From assembly GCA_008508345.1 (NCBI GenBank), contig QNGE01000844.1:151600-215599 (forward strand): a stretch of DNA of 64,000 bases. The letters are read 5' to 3'. This document shows positions 1-11,989 of the stretch, one piece after another (the stretch's first letter is position 1; every line of letters starts with the position of its first letter). The translations under genes and the position numbers were made by a program. Source of the stretch: Paragonimus westermani. Its lineage: Eukaryota; Platyhelminthes; Trematoda; Plagiorchiida; Troglotrematidae. The notes below the pieces were generated by a model, which was not told the DNA's origin, made no database searches, and saw only the letters and a program-made list of their open reading frames with translations.

Positions 1-740
1 GACACGAGCGCTGCCAAAACAAAAAGCCGCCGGGCCGCCTCACATTTGCCCAGGTTATTTGTTGAGGAAGGTCTGTTCTTCTCAAAAATGGTTTAGTTTT
101 CGAAATATCCTTAAAAATTAATTTGTAAATTTAAATTTTATTCTTTTCACGCCAGAAATTCTCGCCTTCTCGAAGAGGAACACCCTCCACCATGTAGACG
201 CTGCCCACGAGGAAAACCTCGTTGTTGGGCCGCCAAATTAGAGAGGACACTTTGTAGGAAAAAGAAAAATTGGCTATCAAAAAAAACAGCTGGTCCCAAG
301 AGTAATTAAGTGAATCAGTGGTTAAGTCAAATCGAGTCAAAACCAAAGAGTTATCGGTTTCGTAACGTTTCGACCATCTCATAGAGCCTTTATCAAGCGA
401 TTTCAATCAGAAAATTCACATTGCACAAGCTTCAGATGAGGTGGACATCACCTGCCACGTGTGTGTTCATTACGCGGTATGGGGACAGTCTACAAATGGA
501 ATGTATGGGTTCACAATTCACCTGAGGTCACCGCGTGACGACTCCAGCTGCAAACAGGGCTAGATAGTTGGCGCATGCTCTGCGTGCATGTGTGCGATCA
601 ATCTACTTGCCTGTGGACTGTTTGGGATAGGGTGGGTGACAGGGATGTTGCAGACCTATTCCAACGTGGTAACATTGTTGTCCACTCAGTAAATCGTGCC
701 AAACAACTGACAATTCCAGGTCATCGGGGCGATTCACCGT
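1..740. other. Unassigned stretch at window start
   Basis: I recognise no gene here. A 91-codon frame on the minus strand (131-406) has no recognisable domain. The part nearest 740 lies downstream of the Penelope-like remnant and may be its decayed 3' flank, which is inference from position only. Confidence 0.4.
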
Positions 741-749
741 TTGTAGTTT

Positions 750-1900
750 ACTAACAATCGGCAAGGCTTCTGGCAGACGTTATTTGTGGTTGCGGAAACC
801 ACCTTCTAGCACAGTCGGATGGTCGTCGTCAACTTGGTGTTGGTTGAGGATCGCGTGTGCAGCAATGACTGAATTGTGTTCTAACTTCCGGAGTTGCTCA
901 GCTTCGGTAGGAGGTTTCTTACTACACCTTTCATGTTCTATAGTGCGTATTTCAATTCGCTGGGCAGTCTGTCCAATGTGCGGGGCTTAAAAAACCTTAC
1001 AGTTAATTCGGTAACCAGTTTGATTGTTCCAGAGCTGTTCGTTTGTCCTTTAAGTAGACCAACTTATTCCTCAACTTGTCTGTGGCTTCAAATGCCACTC
1101 TGATATTGTAGTGATTGAGGACTGGTCTAAGATTCTCAGAGGTGTTTTTTCCGTACGGAATAACAATGGTCGATAGCCAGGTCCTGTGCTCGTTGATCGT
1201 GTTGCAATGTGCCTACTGGGATGGACGTGGAACCCTGTCACAATAACCGTTGGCTTCCAGTGTTCATTTAACCATTTTTTATTCTTTCGAGAGCTCGACG
1301 GCGGAGCTGGTTGATAACAAGGCCCTGCGAAACAAAATGGATGCGATTGCCTTCCTAATGCAAATGGAGTGTTCTGAGCTAAAGAGAAGTTGCCGATTAG
1401 AATGGGTGTCCTTTATGTGCACGCCTGTGTCCAGTTTGCCGTCTGCTCTCCTGCGTATTCTGCAGACCAATAAATTCAGCTCATGGTCCACTGTTTCGCG
1501 CTGAATCGTAAAGTTGATGTGCTGATGAAAAGAGTTGATGTGCTCCATGAATTTATCAACAGTTTCTCTACGTATCATCGTCGTATCGTCGACATAACTT
1601 CACCAAATTCTAGGTGGATCAGGGAAGTTGGACAGCAACTTCTTTTCTAGATCATGCATGAACAAGTTAGCAGCTGTGGGAGAGATCGATGAACCCATCG
1701 CTACTTCGTCTGCTTCCTGATAAAGGATACCCTTGAACGTAAAGAAGGTAGGCCGTAAACTATCCTCTGTAGCTTCCACAACCCAATCAACTGATTAACC
1801 GGTTCGTTCAGCCGAGCTGGCATATGCTTTAAGAAGCTAGCGGATCACCTCCAGACGTCCCCTCAATAAAATCTCGGCGAACAACAAAAAAATGTCAAGA
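750..1900 (-). mobile_element. Penelope-like element remnant (RT plus GIY-YIG-like region)
   Basis: Minus-strand translation, interrupted by stops and frameshifts, shows the Penelope-like reverse transcriptase core. There is an FTFKGILYQ-like block, an AMGSSISPTAANLFM block, then a YVDD catalytic motif at 1585-1596, followed by the long 99-codon frame at 1279-1578 with FMEHINSF and a TADGKL-like RADGKLDTGVH block. Further downstream (about 780-1100) are a GQTAQRIEIRTIEHE segment and an AAHAI segment that resemble the GIY-YIG endonuclease of Penelope elements (usually GQTGR...R..EH...AAH). Such elements prime reverse transcription from an endonuclease nick and lack LTR-style ends. Here the frame is broken in several places, including a stop just before YVDD, so it is inactive. 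Outer boundaries are approximate. Confidence 0.8.
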
Positions 1901-2080
1901 CAGACAAGATATTTAACTGAGCTCAAACTAAGTTTCCTCTGCTGGGCAACCACTTGTGAGGAATTCCGATTGGAATGATCTGTGGACTGTTCAAGAGCTT
2001 CAAGAGAAGGAGAAAGAAACGTAGCCAGGGCATATGATGGGGTTCTTGTCTAGTCAACAAATGACCGCAGTGGTACTTAC
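1900..2080. other. Short unassigned spacer before Gypsy LTR
   Basis: This lies between the Penelope remnant and the 5' LTR. No domain is recognised. The last bases before the LTR show no duplication of the bases after the 3' LTR. Confidence 0.4.
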
Positions 2081-2474
2081 TGTGGTGAAAATCCACTCGG
2101 TTCATCGCTTATCCAAACCCCGATACAACAGAAGAACTGACAAACAACCGATCCAAATATCGCGTTAAAGGTACAGCATCAGGATTGGACGAACGGTCTC
2201 GGTGTTGTGCCTTCCGTTATTCGCCAATTCATCTGTTCCATATTGCACCAATTAACTAGCAGCTTGTGGCTTTGCACATGCTTGTACGATCAACCAATGA
2301 TGGGCTGTGATTACTTTAATAGTGTTGTACATCTGTAAATTCGGCGTCTCCACTCACGAATAACAACTGCTTACTGCTACCAGTACCAGGTTTTCTCCTT
2401 ATTACCTGCGTGAGAGGTTTCAACTCAAGTACGATTTCTAGGGCTGTTGGAAGCCCGTAATTCCGAGTGTCACA
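2081..2474 (+). repeat. 5' LTR of Gypsy element A
   Basis: It begins TGTGGTG and ends ...TGTCACA. It matches the 3' LTR over 394 bp with about eight substitutions, all within roughly 35 bp of either end; the interior of about 340 bp reads identical by eye. Confidence 0.93.
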
Positions 2475-2489
2475 AACTGGCGTTGCGGA

Positions 2490-3250
2490 ATGGAACTATC
2501 TGCACTCCAGCAATTAAGTCTTCACACTGGTACAAGCGAAATCGAGAAGTGGGTCGAACGATTTGAACTGTGGTGCAACATTTGTCGTGACGTAAAGAAG
2601 GAAAACCAGTTAACATTCTTTGTTACCGCTGGTGGTCGTGAATTGTATTCGTTACTGTAGAATCTGGCTTATCCGGATGCCCCAGCCTCGTTGCCGTTCG
2701 ACGAACTGAAGAAACTGCTGTTAAAGCACCTGCTTTCGGTCGATATCCAGGACACAGAGCGGGCGAAGTTCCGTGAGTTCATTCTACAATTTCAGAAACA
2801 AGCTGCTCCGTGGAACTTTGGTGACAAGCTGGAGGAGCATCTGTGTGATCGATTGATTGCTGGCATCAGTGACACTGATCTACAGCGTAGGTTGTTGGTC
2901 GAGCAAGATATGACCTTCCAAGAGACCGAGATACCTGCGAGCAGAAGGATGACGTCAACAGCGCTACAGCTGGTTGGGACGTGATATTATTTCAGAAGAC
3001 CAAAGCGCATACTGCCACCCGAAGGTAACCAGTGAACAGGCCTTCCTATCCACCCATCATCAATCCCAGTCCAAAGAGATGCAACAAGTGTTTCTCGTGC
3101 GGTGATTTACACTTGCGGTCATCGTGCTGATTTTTTAATGTTATATTTCATTTATGCGGTGAATCTGGTCATATTAAGAAGGTATGTAGAAGTCAGAAGT
3201 GTCACCTGGGTCAAGTTAGAGAGACAAATGCTATAGAGTCGTCCACTATT
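2490..3250 (+). pseudogene. gag: gag-like region of Gypsy element A
   Basis: An ATG at 2490 opens a frame reading MELSALQQLSL, broken by an in-frame TAG at 2658-2660 and then open to a stop at 2982-2984. The charged, leucine-rich stretch (RFELWC..., FDELKKLLLKHL..., QFQKQAAPWNFGDKLEEHLCDRLIAGI) is typical of retrotransposon gag capsid. Downstream, about 3080-3195 in other frames, one clear zinc knuckle (CFSCGDLHLRSSC) and a second eroded one (LCGESGHIKKVC) would bind element RNA. The start codon lies only 12 nt after the start of the primer binding site, so the leader is extremely short. The gene cannot make a full protein. Confidence 0.82.
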
Positions 3251-3265
3251 GCTTATTCTTTGTAG

Positions 3266-6105
3266 ATGAAATTTATGGCTGAGCAATTCATTCACAGATA
3301 CCTCATGTTCAAAGCAGGATGTTCGTATGAAGTTATTGTGGACACAGGAAGTAGCGAACTCATTATTTCAAAACCGCTACTGGGTCGCATGGCCCCTGAT
3401 GCTCAGCTGAGACCGACAACGATAGAAATACATGGAGTTACTGGTCATCGGTTATCTCTGCTAGATGAGATCGAGGTAATGATTGTCGGTAATGAGGATG
3501 AGCTGATTTCACCGCGGTTCTTGGTGTCGGAAGGAAGTCTAGCTATTCTGGGATTGAAAGCTTTAAAACATCTCAACTGTGGTCTTTCATTAAATACTAA
3601 TTACAAAAATGGTCCGAGTGAAGAGAACCAAGCCAAATTACACAACCTGATTTTTCAGTGTTCACAACTTTCAGAAGGAATGAAAGTAGAACCAGCAAAA
3701 CTGGATGTGCATGGGGACCTGGTTTTTTGAAGCGCCAAATAATAACTTATGGAATGAGAGAACATGTGTATAATGCTCTAAACAGGTTGAAGGAGGACGG
3801 CATAATCTTGCAAGTTAACTCATCAACATGGGCCACACCAATCCTCGTGGTTAGGAAAGAAGATAACGAATCACCTGGGGTATGTGGTGACTGTAGATTA
3901 ACACTAATTCCAGAACTAAAAATGCGCATGACGACAACGGAGAAGCCGGAGGAATTTATGAAATTTCTGCACTGTGGCAAAGTGTTTTCTAAAGTTTACC
4001 TGACAAACGCATACTTACAAATTCTGTTGGAGTATGATTCTAAGGCGACCACAACGCCTGATACCCCTTGGGGATTACTTCAGCACGACTTTATACCGTT
4101 TGGACTACACGTATCGGCCGGGATATTCCAGACTGCGAGTAATGGAGTAATTACCGATTTACCAGGAGTACGCGCTTATCAAGATTATATAATCGTATAT
4201 TCCGACAAAGTAGAGAGGCATGTTAAGAGGTTACTGGCACTTCTGAAACTATTCAGTGATAAGATCATAGCCATAAAGCCTTATGAGTGCATGTTCCAAG
4301 TGCGAGAGCTAAGTTTTCTTGGTTTTACCATATGTGATAAAGGATACTGGCCGAACATTGATTGGTATAAATCTTTACTTACCGTTACATCACAAAGGAA
4401 CCAAGATGAGCTCCGATCAATAATGGGAAGTCTGCAATACTATCCTCGTTTTATCCGAGCTTTTTCAACGGAAGCACAGCCAATATTTGCAGTTCGGTCA
4501 GCAGAAACATGGTGTTGGACTCAAAAAGACGAAATTCTTCTGCGGGAATTATTACAGGTTGTGATTAAAAGGCCGATGTTAGCCCCATCTTCTATGTCTT
4601 AAGTTACCACGCTGATCACAGTTAACATTGGTGCTGTGTTGGAACAGGAGGGATAGTCGATCGTTAGCATATCACGTTTGTCGAATAAGGATGAGCAGGG
4701 ATATTCACAAACACAAAAGAAGACGTTAGCAGTCTACTGGGCTGTCAGGAGGATGCATGAATATTTGTCCGGTATTAGATTCAAACTTTTTACTGATAAC
4801 CAAGCTCCACAGTATTTATTTGACCCCCAACAAATCAATTGCCAAATCAACGGCGTCAGTGGTACAATGATGGAGTCTAGTTCTAGCAGCATACGACTAT
4901 AACGTCGCTCATCGTCCTGGTGAACAGATTCCTCAGGCGGAATTTTTGTCACGGTATTCCAGCTTTCCAGCTGCTGAAGCTTGTTTGCTTGCCTCGCCAG
5001 TTATTCCAGTAAGCCAAGATGACATGATCAAGATAAATAGAAACTATTATGGCACGGCAATTGCTGCGATGACCAAGCTTGGTCATCAAATATCAAGAAG
5101 AAACACCGAGTATTATTCCAGAACCGAGGAGAGTTGTCAATGCAACCTGATGATTTGCTGTTTTGGAGAGATACGTTGGTCACTCCACCACCAATACGAA
5201 AGGCGGTATTAGCGGACTTGTCTAAAGGTCAACTGGGCGTGGAGAAAATGAAATCACTGGCTCGGCAGATGTGTTGGTGGCCGGAGATAAACTCGGATAT
5301 CAAGAGCACTGCAATGAACTGCCACTCCTGCCTCCACAAAATGAAGACAAGGCTGAAGAATTGGACACCTTGGCCGAACAGCTACTTACCGTGAAAAGGG
5401 GTACACGGAGACTATTGTGGACCGCTTCTTGGTGGATATTGCATGCTGGTGTTGATTGATTCGTGCTCACAGTGGCCAGACGTATTTGTTACAACCTCAT
5501 CTTCCACGTCATCTACCATGCAAGCACTTCTTAAATGTATCAGCTGTGAAGGCATTCCGCAGGTCTTGGTGACAGAAAACGGGTCGCAATTTTGTTTCGT
5601 TAAAATGAAACACCGGCTTGAAAGCATCGGGTGTTGTCACTTAAGAACGGCGTCTCAGCATGCATGTTCAAATGGGGCTGCGGAAAATCTGGTGAAAACG
5701 CCTAAAAGCGTCGTGAGTTCCACTAATCTTAAAACATTTGCCGGACTAGATGTTTCTTGGTAACTTTCTGTTTCAGTACAGGGAGGTCGCTCATTGCAAA
5801 GCAAAAGAGAGTCCAGCGGTGCTATTCAATTCAAGGGGACTAAGAGCATCACTTCAGTGTGTATATTCAACGGATGTGATATATGTTCGTGGAAAAGATT
5901 TGCGACCTGCCAAAAGATTGTTCACATGCCAGCTAGGCAATATATTGGTAGAGCTAGCTAACATGCATGATGCCACGATTCATCGGAGACATACTCACCA
6001 AATTCAGTTTCGAGACACTGAAAAGGCGGCCAAGAAGGAATCAAGAGTCCGATGCCCTGAGAAGATCAGAACGGTTGGCAAATGTGAATGCGAAGGCTTC
6101 TAGTA
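3266..6105 (+). pseudogene. pol: pol-like region of Gypsy element A (PR-RT-RH-IN)
   Basis: Domains appear in successive broken frames. Aspartic protease: VDTGSSELIIS near 3340. Reverse transcriptase: 3658-4602, with PFGLHVSAGIFQ and a palm motif reading YQDYIIVYS where Gypsy elements have YxDD, so the second catalytic aspartate is lost. RNase H: about 4640-4900, with QKKTLAVYWAVRR and FTDNQ. Integrase: zinc-binding region about 5134-5394 (LARQMCWWPEI, NCHSC), then a core about 5443-5720 with LIDSCSQWPD, a VTENGSQF block where Asp is expected, and an SNGAAEN block holding the glutamate. Several frameshifts and altered active-site residues make it inactive. Confidence 0.88.
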
Positions 6106-6116
6106 AAGGGGAAGTT

Positions 6117-6510
6117 TGTGGTGGAAATCTACTCGATTCACCGCTTATCCAAACCCCGATACAACAGAAGAACTGACAAACAACCGATCCAAATATCGCG
6201 TTAAAGGTACAGCATCAGGATTGGACGAACGGTCTCGGTGTTGTGCCTTCCGTTATTCGCCAATTCATCTGTTCCATATTGCACCAATTAACTAGCAGCT
6301 TGTGGCTTTGCACATGCTTGTACGATCAACCAATGATGGGCTGTGATTACTTTAATAGTGTTGTACATCTGTAAATTCGGCGTCTCCACTCACGAATAAC
6401 AACTGCTTACTGCTACCAGTACCAGGTTTTCTCCTTATTACCTGCGTGAGAGGTTTCAACTCAAGTACGATTTCTAGGGCTGTTGGAAGCCCTTAATTCA
6501 GTGTATCACA
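6117..6510 (+). repeat. 3' LTR of Gypsy element A
   Basis: Direct repeat of 2081-2474. It is preceded by the polypurine tract and ends ATCACA. The following bases (TCCAG) do not match the bases before the 5' LTR (CTTAC). Confidence 0.93.
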
Positions 6511-6829
6511 TCCAGGTTTATATTTTTGGTAAACCCTAAGACCTCGAAGCTGATGCTGTTCTTGGATGTAGGGTGACACAGAGCAACTTACTCAGGCTGA
6601 CGTTCATCTTCCAGAGCAAACTTGTTGATGCCCAAAGAGGCTCTTTCTTCTCCCTCGCGGAAGGTAAAGCACTCTCGAACCGCTGATCAATGCCCAAGAG
6701 ACCCATAAATAAGCATCAGTTCAACGTGCAAAGACAAGTCCGAGGCGGTATTTCACGTGCGTCTAAGCTTAACCCGCGGTGCGCTGGGAAGTTGGTAGTC
6801 GCAGACTCTTTGATTGCATCCTACTTATC

Positions 6830-8390
6830 AGTGTTCAGGAGAAGGCGGGATATTCAGCATTGCACCTCTCAGGTGTCTGCCGGAAGAGTGCTCAACAAAA
6901 CTCCACCCTAAATTTGCCCTTTGTACTGATGGAAGAATTGTACCGTGAAAATATCGCACTTCATGCGATAAAGAAAGTACTGCGATAGCTGGATACTTGG
7001 GGAACCTTAGAACCAGATGACATTCACGCGGCCACCATTCGTCCATTGGCCAGTACACTATCCATTTCAGTAACCGACCTACTTAGCCAATCTATCGAAG
7101 AATAGTAGGGTGTCCGAGGATTGGCGTAGGGCAAACGTCACAGTTGGGCGCAGTAGTGGAAACAAAAAGGCAACCGGTACCTATCAGCCAGTGAGCCTCA
7201 CTTGGATTTGGCTGAAAGTGTGCGGAACTGCCAGGCGCCTAACCAGGAACAAGTTGTCGGATATGAAGCAACAAGGATTCGTTGAGAGATCTTGTCTTTC
7301 TAAGACGTTGTGTGATCCGGATGAAATAACCCAACGTTTGGAAGAGAGCAAACCCGTGAAAGTATGTTATCTTGGAGTCGACAAGGCATTTAGCTTGGTG
7401 ATTCAATGAATGCCATTACTGAAACTAGAGCGCTGCCAGATGTCAGCGGTTACCATTCGATTGAAAGAAGATTTGCTCTGTAACACGGCATTCAAAAACA
7501 CTGCGGTGGATCAAACTCAAAAGGGCATTCTGTGTTTAGCGGGATGCCACAGGGTTCAGTGCCAGGGCCTCCACTTTTCCCAGTTTACGTCAGTTACCTG
7601 GCCATGCCCCTATCATTTACGCATTACACGCTTGCGCATGGGCTAAAACTTGTCGGACATCCTAATGTGGATACCGTCCACTCTTAATTGGTAAAGCTGT
7701 CTGAATGGTTAGCAAAATTGGATTTACCTCATGACCCAGAAGGATGTCCACCTCTGATCGAAGACGGTAACAAATCCACTCGAAGTGGGATAATCTATCC
7801 AGGTAGTTCGAGCACGCCTACGCAAGTTGTTGAAGCTGGAAACCTCGGGATTCTAATCCAGAGCGACTTTGAACACGTGCCAGGGTGCGCTTTGGCAGCG
7901 AAGAGGGCAAGAGCCTCGTTTTCTCAGCTCATCAGAACCATCCCATCCGAAAGACCGGAAGTTCTAATTCCACCGTACAAAACGTTCGTTTGGAATACTA
8001 TGGTCAAGCCTACTTGAGGATAAACAATGACCTGAAAGGGTACGGAAGCCTGCCCTAGGTTGATGAAATGCATAAAGCCTCTAGACTATATTAGTAGGCC
8101 GGAAACCCCCAACCTACTCTCCCTTGAACAAAGAAAGCTTCGTGGAGGCTTGATGGAAGCTTCTAAGATTTTAGTGGGCCTCACCGTTGAACCATGTGGT
8201 ACTTTTTTCAGCCAGTGAAGATGCCCCATCTGAGGGGGCATTTTACGGTTATCCAGAGGCCGGGAACAAATAAGGGGGTGTGCAATTCGCTCTTCTCCCA
8301 CACAGTGGTGAACGCACGGAACAAGCTCCTTTTGTAACCTTCCAAAGCTTCAAGAGTCAAAGTGCTCGAGTATTAGCTAGACAAGGTCTA
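6830..8390 (+). mobile_element. CR1/Jockey-like LINE remnant (reverse transcriptase)
   Basis: Plus-strand frames give scattered non-LTR reverse transcriptase blocks in the right order: SEDWRRANVTVG and YQPVSLTWIWLKVCG (RT box with YRPVSLT), QQGFVERSCLSKTL, CYLGVDKAFSLV (palm box A, usually DFSKAFDxV), then a C-terminal part around 7688-8330 with KLRGGLMEASKILVG and VVNARNKLL, the usual end of these ORFs. Box C (FADD/YADD) cannot be found. Many stops and shifts show a very old copy. Nothing clear is seen in 6511-6830 upstream. Confidence 0.75.
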
Positions 8391-8399
8391 AAACCGGGT

Positions 8400-9594
8400 G
8401 CTTTCTGATTTAATTGAGACTTTGTGTGTGTTCGTAACTCTGCATATATGCCGGTTGTGCGCAACCATGTTGTGTGAGGCTTTGTCTAGAAGTAGACACC
8501 TGTTTGCATATAGGTCCACGTGTGAACCTTCAAATATGTACATCATTGAGCTGTTTGTTTTCAGGTGAAAAGTACTGTTCTGACCTTCCGCTTGGTGCTA
8601 CACAAGCACTCTTGAGCGTAGCTCAGAAAGATGGTTCGAACTCAGCCGTCATTCATGCCGATACACAGGGAGCAGACTGATGTGATCCATCATTCCTGGT
8701 CATAAACAACTGAAAAATTCCAATATGTATTCATTAATTCACTCTGGAATACAGAACCCTCCTTCTTTACTGCCTAATGGTGGTGTATTTTCAGTTTTAC
8801 TCCAATACTGTCGTCCGTAGGAAAACTTATTTTTGTCCTCTTTTCTTATTGGTGTGAGCTCTTGACAGCCCCTAGATATGACCGATTGGCAGATACAAAA
8901 CGTAAACTTAGATAGCATCGATGAAATTAACTACCTCCGACACTTGAACATAATTTGCATATTGTAGTTTGTATAAAAAAGCGTAGACCGTAATGGACAG
9001 ATTTTATGAGGGGATCACAAGCCGATGTAGGGAGGTGGTGATGTCAAAACTACTCCAAGGTTTTTTCAAATAAAAGAAGAAAATACAGTAAGACGAACAA
9101 ATGTCTCTATCCCGATGGTCACAGGATTAGTCCGGTCAGATAGTACAGTGAAAGATGAGGGCTGTAGACTTCTACTCCTTCCCACTTATTTCCCCCCAAT
9201 ACACATCGAACTATCTCAGTATTAGTGAGTTCGTGCGTAGCCATTGGGTGATCGAGGAGTTTCAAATTGGTCATACCATCCTTAAAAATGTCCTCCGTTC
9301 CTAATTTATCCACAAGCATCTACAACGACACCAGCTGTCATGCACTCACAATTTGCAAAACTTCATTTTACGGTGCGGACGGAACACTATTGCTTCCGCT
9401 AGTATTATTTGACTGGAGTATCACGGAAACTTCGCATGCAAAAATGAATGTGCGACATCTACAGTACATAACCATACTGCAATTCATTCCCGTATATTAT
9501 TGTACGTAACGTTCCATTTATTTCATCCCTACACCTGTTTGGGAGCATCACCATCATTTTTTAATTTGCTCTCCATCAATAATAAAACGAGAGA
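8400..9594. other. Unassigned stretch between LINE and Gypsy B
   Basis: No domain, RNA gene or repeat is recognised. Open frames here are short (up to 80 codons) and show no family signature. Confidence 0.4.
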
Positions 9595-9981
9595 TTTTAG
9601 TGCATACGTGCACTAAATTAACGTTTGCTCAAGTGTACGCAGAAATACCAGACGCGAAGTGAAAATACAAATAATTGCGAGACCGAAAATATATTGTGAT
9701 AATTACAAATGGTCTCGATCAGCGCTAGGCGACACCGATACGCGAAACAGCTAGGGAGGAAAAGGATTCGACCGTCGAGCGCGCGAGCAAGCCGGAAAAA
9801 GGGTGTCGCGCTTGGCGCGCATTCGCCGACAACCATGCCAACAAACAAACGCGATCTCATGCATCAGGCAGACGGCAGGCAAAGATCCTTAAGGTCCTAT
9901 GTACAGTGTTAGCTAAGAATTTAGGAAGTATTTTACACATCGTACACCAGGCAGACCGGGGGCATCTCCAGCTCACTACAC
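9595..9981 (-). repeat. 3' LTR of Gypsy element B
   Basis: Matches 14507-14892 almost base for base (for example the block ATTTAGGAAGTATTTTACAC). On the coding strand it starts TGTAGTGAGC and ends CACTAAAA. Confidence 0.92.
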
Positions 9982-10471
9982 AATCCCCCTCCAGGAGGGT
10001 ACTGCGAACGCAACCCTTCGATCTACGTGAGGACCAACTGTGGCCAGCCACCCTTGGCCTAATCTAGTTCATGCTGCACCAGTCTGTGGTTGGTACTGGA
10101 ATTCTTAAACGCCGTAGGTGGAGGAGTACTAGTGCCAACAGTTCCCAGCGAGCTCCTACTCGAGTGTCATCTCTTACGGTATCGAAACAAACGGGCGAAT
10201 TTAGAATTTGCATGTCGTGGTCCTGGGGGTAAACGTTGTGGTCGCATAACAGTATTCACGTTGCAAACTTCGATCAGCTCAGGACGTGAGCGCGTGCACG
10301 AAAATAAAAAGCGATATAGGTAAGGTTGGGCACATGTACAAATGGCAAACTTACCTAGCGAACATAGATACGCGGACATGCGTCGGAACGCTGTTTTTGG
10401 GTTTCAAAAAGAAAGTTCGCGGTTTTTTGGTTTTCAAAAGCTTTCGCGAGTTTTTTGTTTTGTTTTTTGTG

Positions 10472-11989
10472 TTACTGAAATGAAACAGGACCTAACGAAT
10501 CCCAGTCATCTACCAGACGTTTTGGCCAATGCACCTTACCTCCCGAACGTGTTACGGTAGGTGCTGGCGTAGTCGGCGACGTTGTGTTCGAAGGTAAGAC
10601 GCTCGGACAAGGCTGTTCAAAGGCTGTTGCATGCCTGGCCGCAGGAGTCGGAGAAGCATTGGAGGCTTCCTCAGTCTTTTCAAAGTAGGCAGGCATCAGG
10701 TTGTCGACGCTAACGGTGTCCCGAGTACCCCAGCGCTCGAGTACGTGGAAGCGGTCCTTCCGTTGAAGTACCTTGAATGGACCTTCGTAAGGTCGCTCGA
10801 GAGGGCGTCGTGAACCATCCACGAGAACATACACGTGTGTGCAGTCGTGGAGGTCTTTGGGAACAAACACTTTGCGGTTTTGTTCTCGAGTGTCCGTGAC
10901 GCGGATGCGGCGCATATGCGAAGCAAGTTGCTTGGCGTAGGAAGCATCGTATCGGAGTGCGTCTGTGGCGGACGAGAAGCAATCACCAGGAAGACGCAGC
11001 GGTTGGCCATAAAGGAGTTTGGCGCTGGAAACGTGAAGGTCAACCTTGAGGACCGCGCGGATGTCGAGTAAAACCATTGGCAAGGCTTCCGTCCAACGGA
11101 CTGCATCGACGGCGGCAAGGGCTGCTTTTAGTTGTCGATGAAAGCGTTCGACCATGCCGTTCGCAGCCGGATGGTTTGCCGTAGTCCGTGTGCGATGACA
11201 TCCAAGTGCGTTCAGCGTCTCCGCAAAAGAATCGCTTTCGAACTGGGGGTCGCGGTCGGTTGTAACCGTGGCCGGGCAACCGTGAGATGCAAACCAACGC
11301 CCAACAACTGCGCGTGTTACGCTCTCCGAGCGGACATCGGGTATATGGACGGCCTCTGGCCATCGCGTAAAACAGTCTACCATCGTCAAGATATAGGTCA
11401 TGCCATTCGAAGGTGGCAAAGGACCTACAATATCTGTGTGAAGATGCGCGAGTCGAGAGGTGATCGAAGGGTATCAGCCAATCGGGGCCGACACATGGCG
11501 GTGTACCTTAGCCTGTTGACAAGCTAGGCAACATCGCGCCCATGTAAGAAGATCCTTTTGCATACCGGGCCAGACGTACCTATCGGAAACAAGTTTGGCC
11601 GTGGCCCGGATGCCAGGATGAGCAATGTTGTGTAGCGTGTCAAACACGCGACGTCGTAAGGCTGGAGGTACGATTGGGCGAGGGTGTCCAGCGGAGGTAT
11701 CGCATAAAATCGTTTCCGGTGCTGTCGGTAGTGGGAGATCCGCGAGGCGCAATGACGAATGCTGGCAGGAAGTGTGGAGATCGTTTTCCGCGCGTTGTGC
11801 GTCAGCCATAGCTGACAAGTCGATAATGTCGTGGCCAACAAGTGCTGATACGCGTGACAGAGCGTCAGCCACAACGTTGTCGCTGTCAGAGACGCGTCGT
11901 ACGTCTGTAGAGAACTGCGAGATAAAATCAAGGCGGCGCACTTCGCGGGGTGAATGGCGTTCGGAACGATTGCGGAAGGCGTATACCAA
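10472..11989 (-). pseudogene. pol: Integrase part of pol, Gypsy element B
   Basis: The integrase inserts element cDNA into the host chromosome. The N-terminal zinc-binding region (RRRVFDTLHNIAHPGIRAT... and RCCLACQQAK) lies at 11,474-11,989. The core lies in 10,472-11,419 with TMVDCFTRWPEAV (first Asp), TTDRDPQFESD (second Asp) and HPAANGMVERFHR (Glu): a full DDE triad. A GPY/F module (RPYEGPFKVLQR) and a C-terminal TRSGGKVHWPKRLVDDWD follow. The two stretches are in different frames, so there is a break near 11,420-11,480. No chromodomain is seen. Confidence 0.9.

Larger units (their letters stand above)
2081..6510 (+). mobile_element. Ty3/Gypsy-type LTR retrotransposon A, complete outline, dead coding
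   Basis: Two direct repeats of 394 bp (2081-2474 and 6117-6510) flank gag- and pol-like sequence in the usual order: gag, zinc knuckle, protease, reverse transcriptase, RNase H, integrase. A putative primer binding site begins TGGCGTTGCG at 2478, four bases after the 5' LTR. A purine-rich tract (AAAGGGGAAG, about 6105-6114) precedes the 3' LTR. The order protease-RT-RNaseH-integrase is that of Ty3/Gypsy. Stops and frameshifts break every domain, and the RT catalytic box is altered. No matching target-site duplication flanks the LTRs. The clade is not certain; it is clearly distinct from element B at 9.6-14.9 kb. Confidence 0.92.

Noticed and set aside
10696..11118. Further long minus-strand frames overlapping the integrase of Gypsy element B
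   Set aside because: Other-frame shadows of the integrase; no domain of their own.
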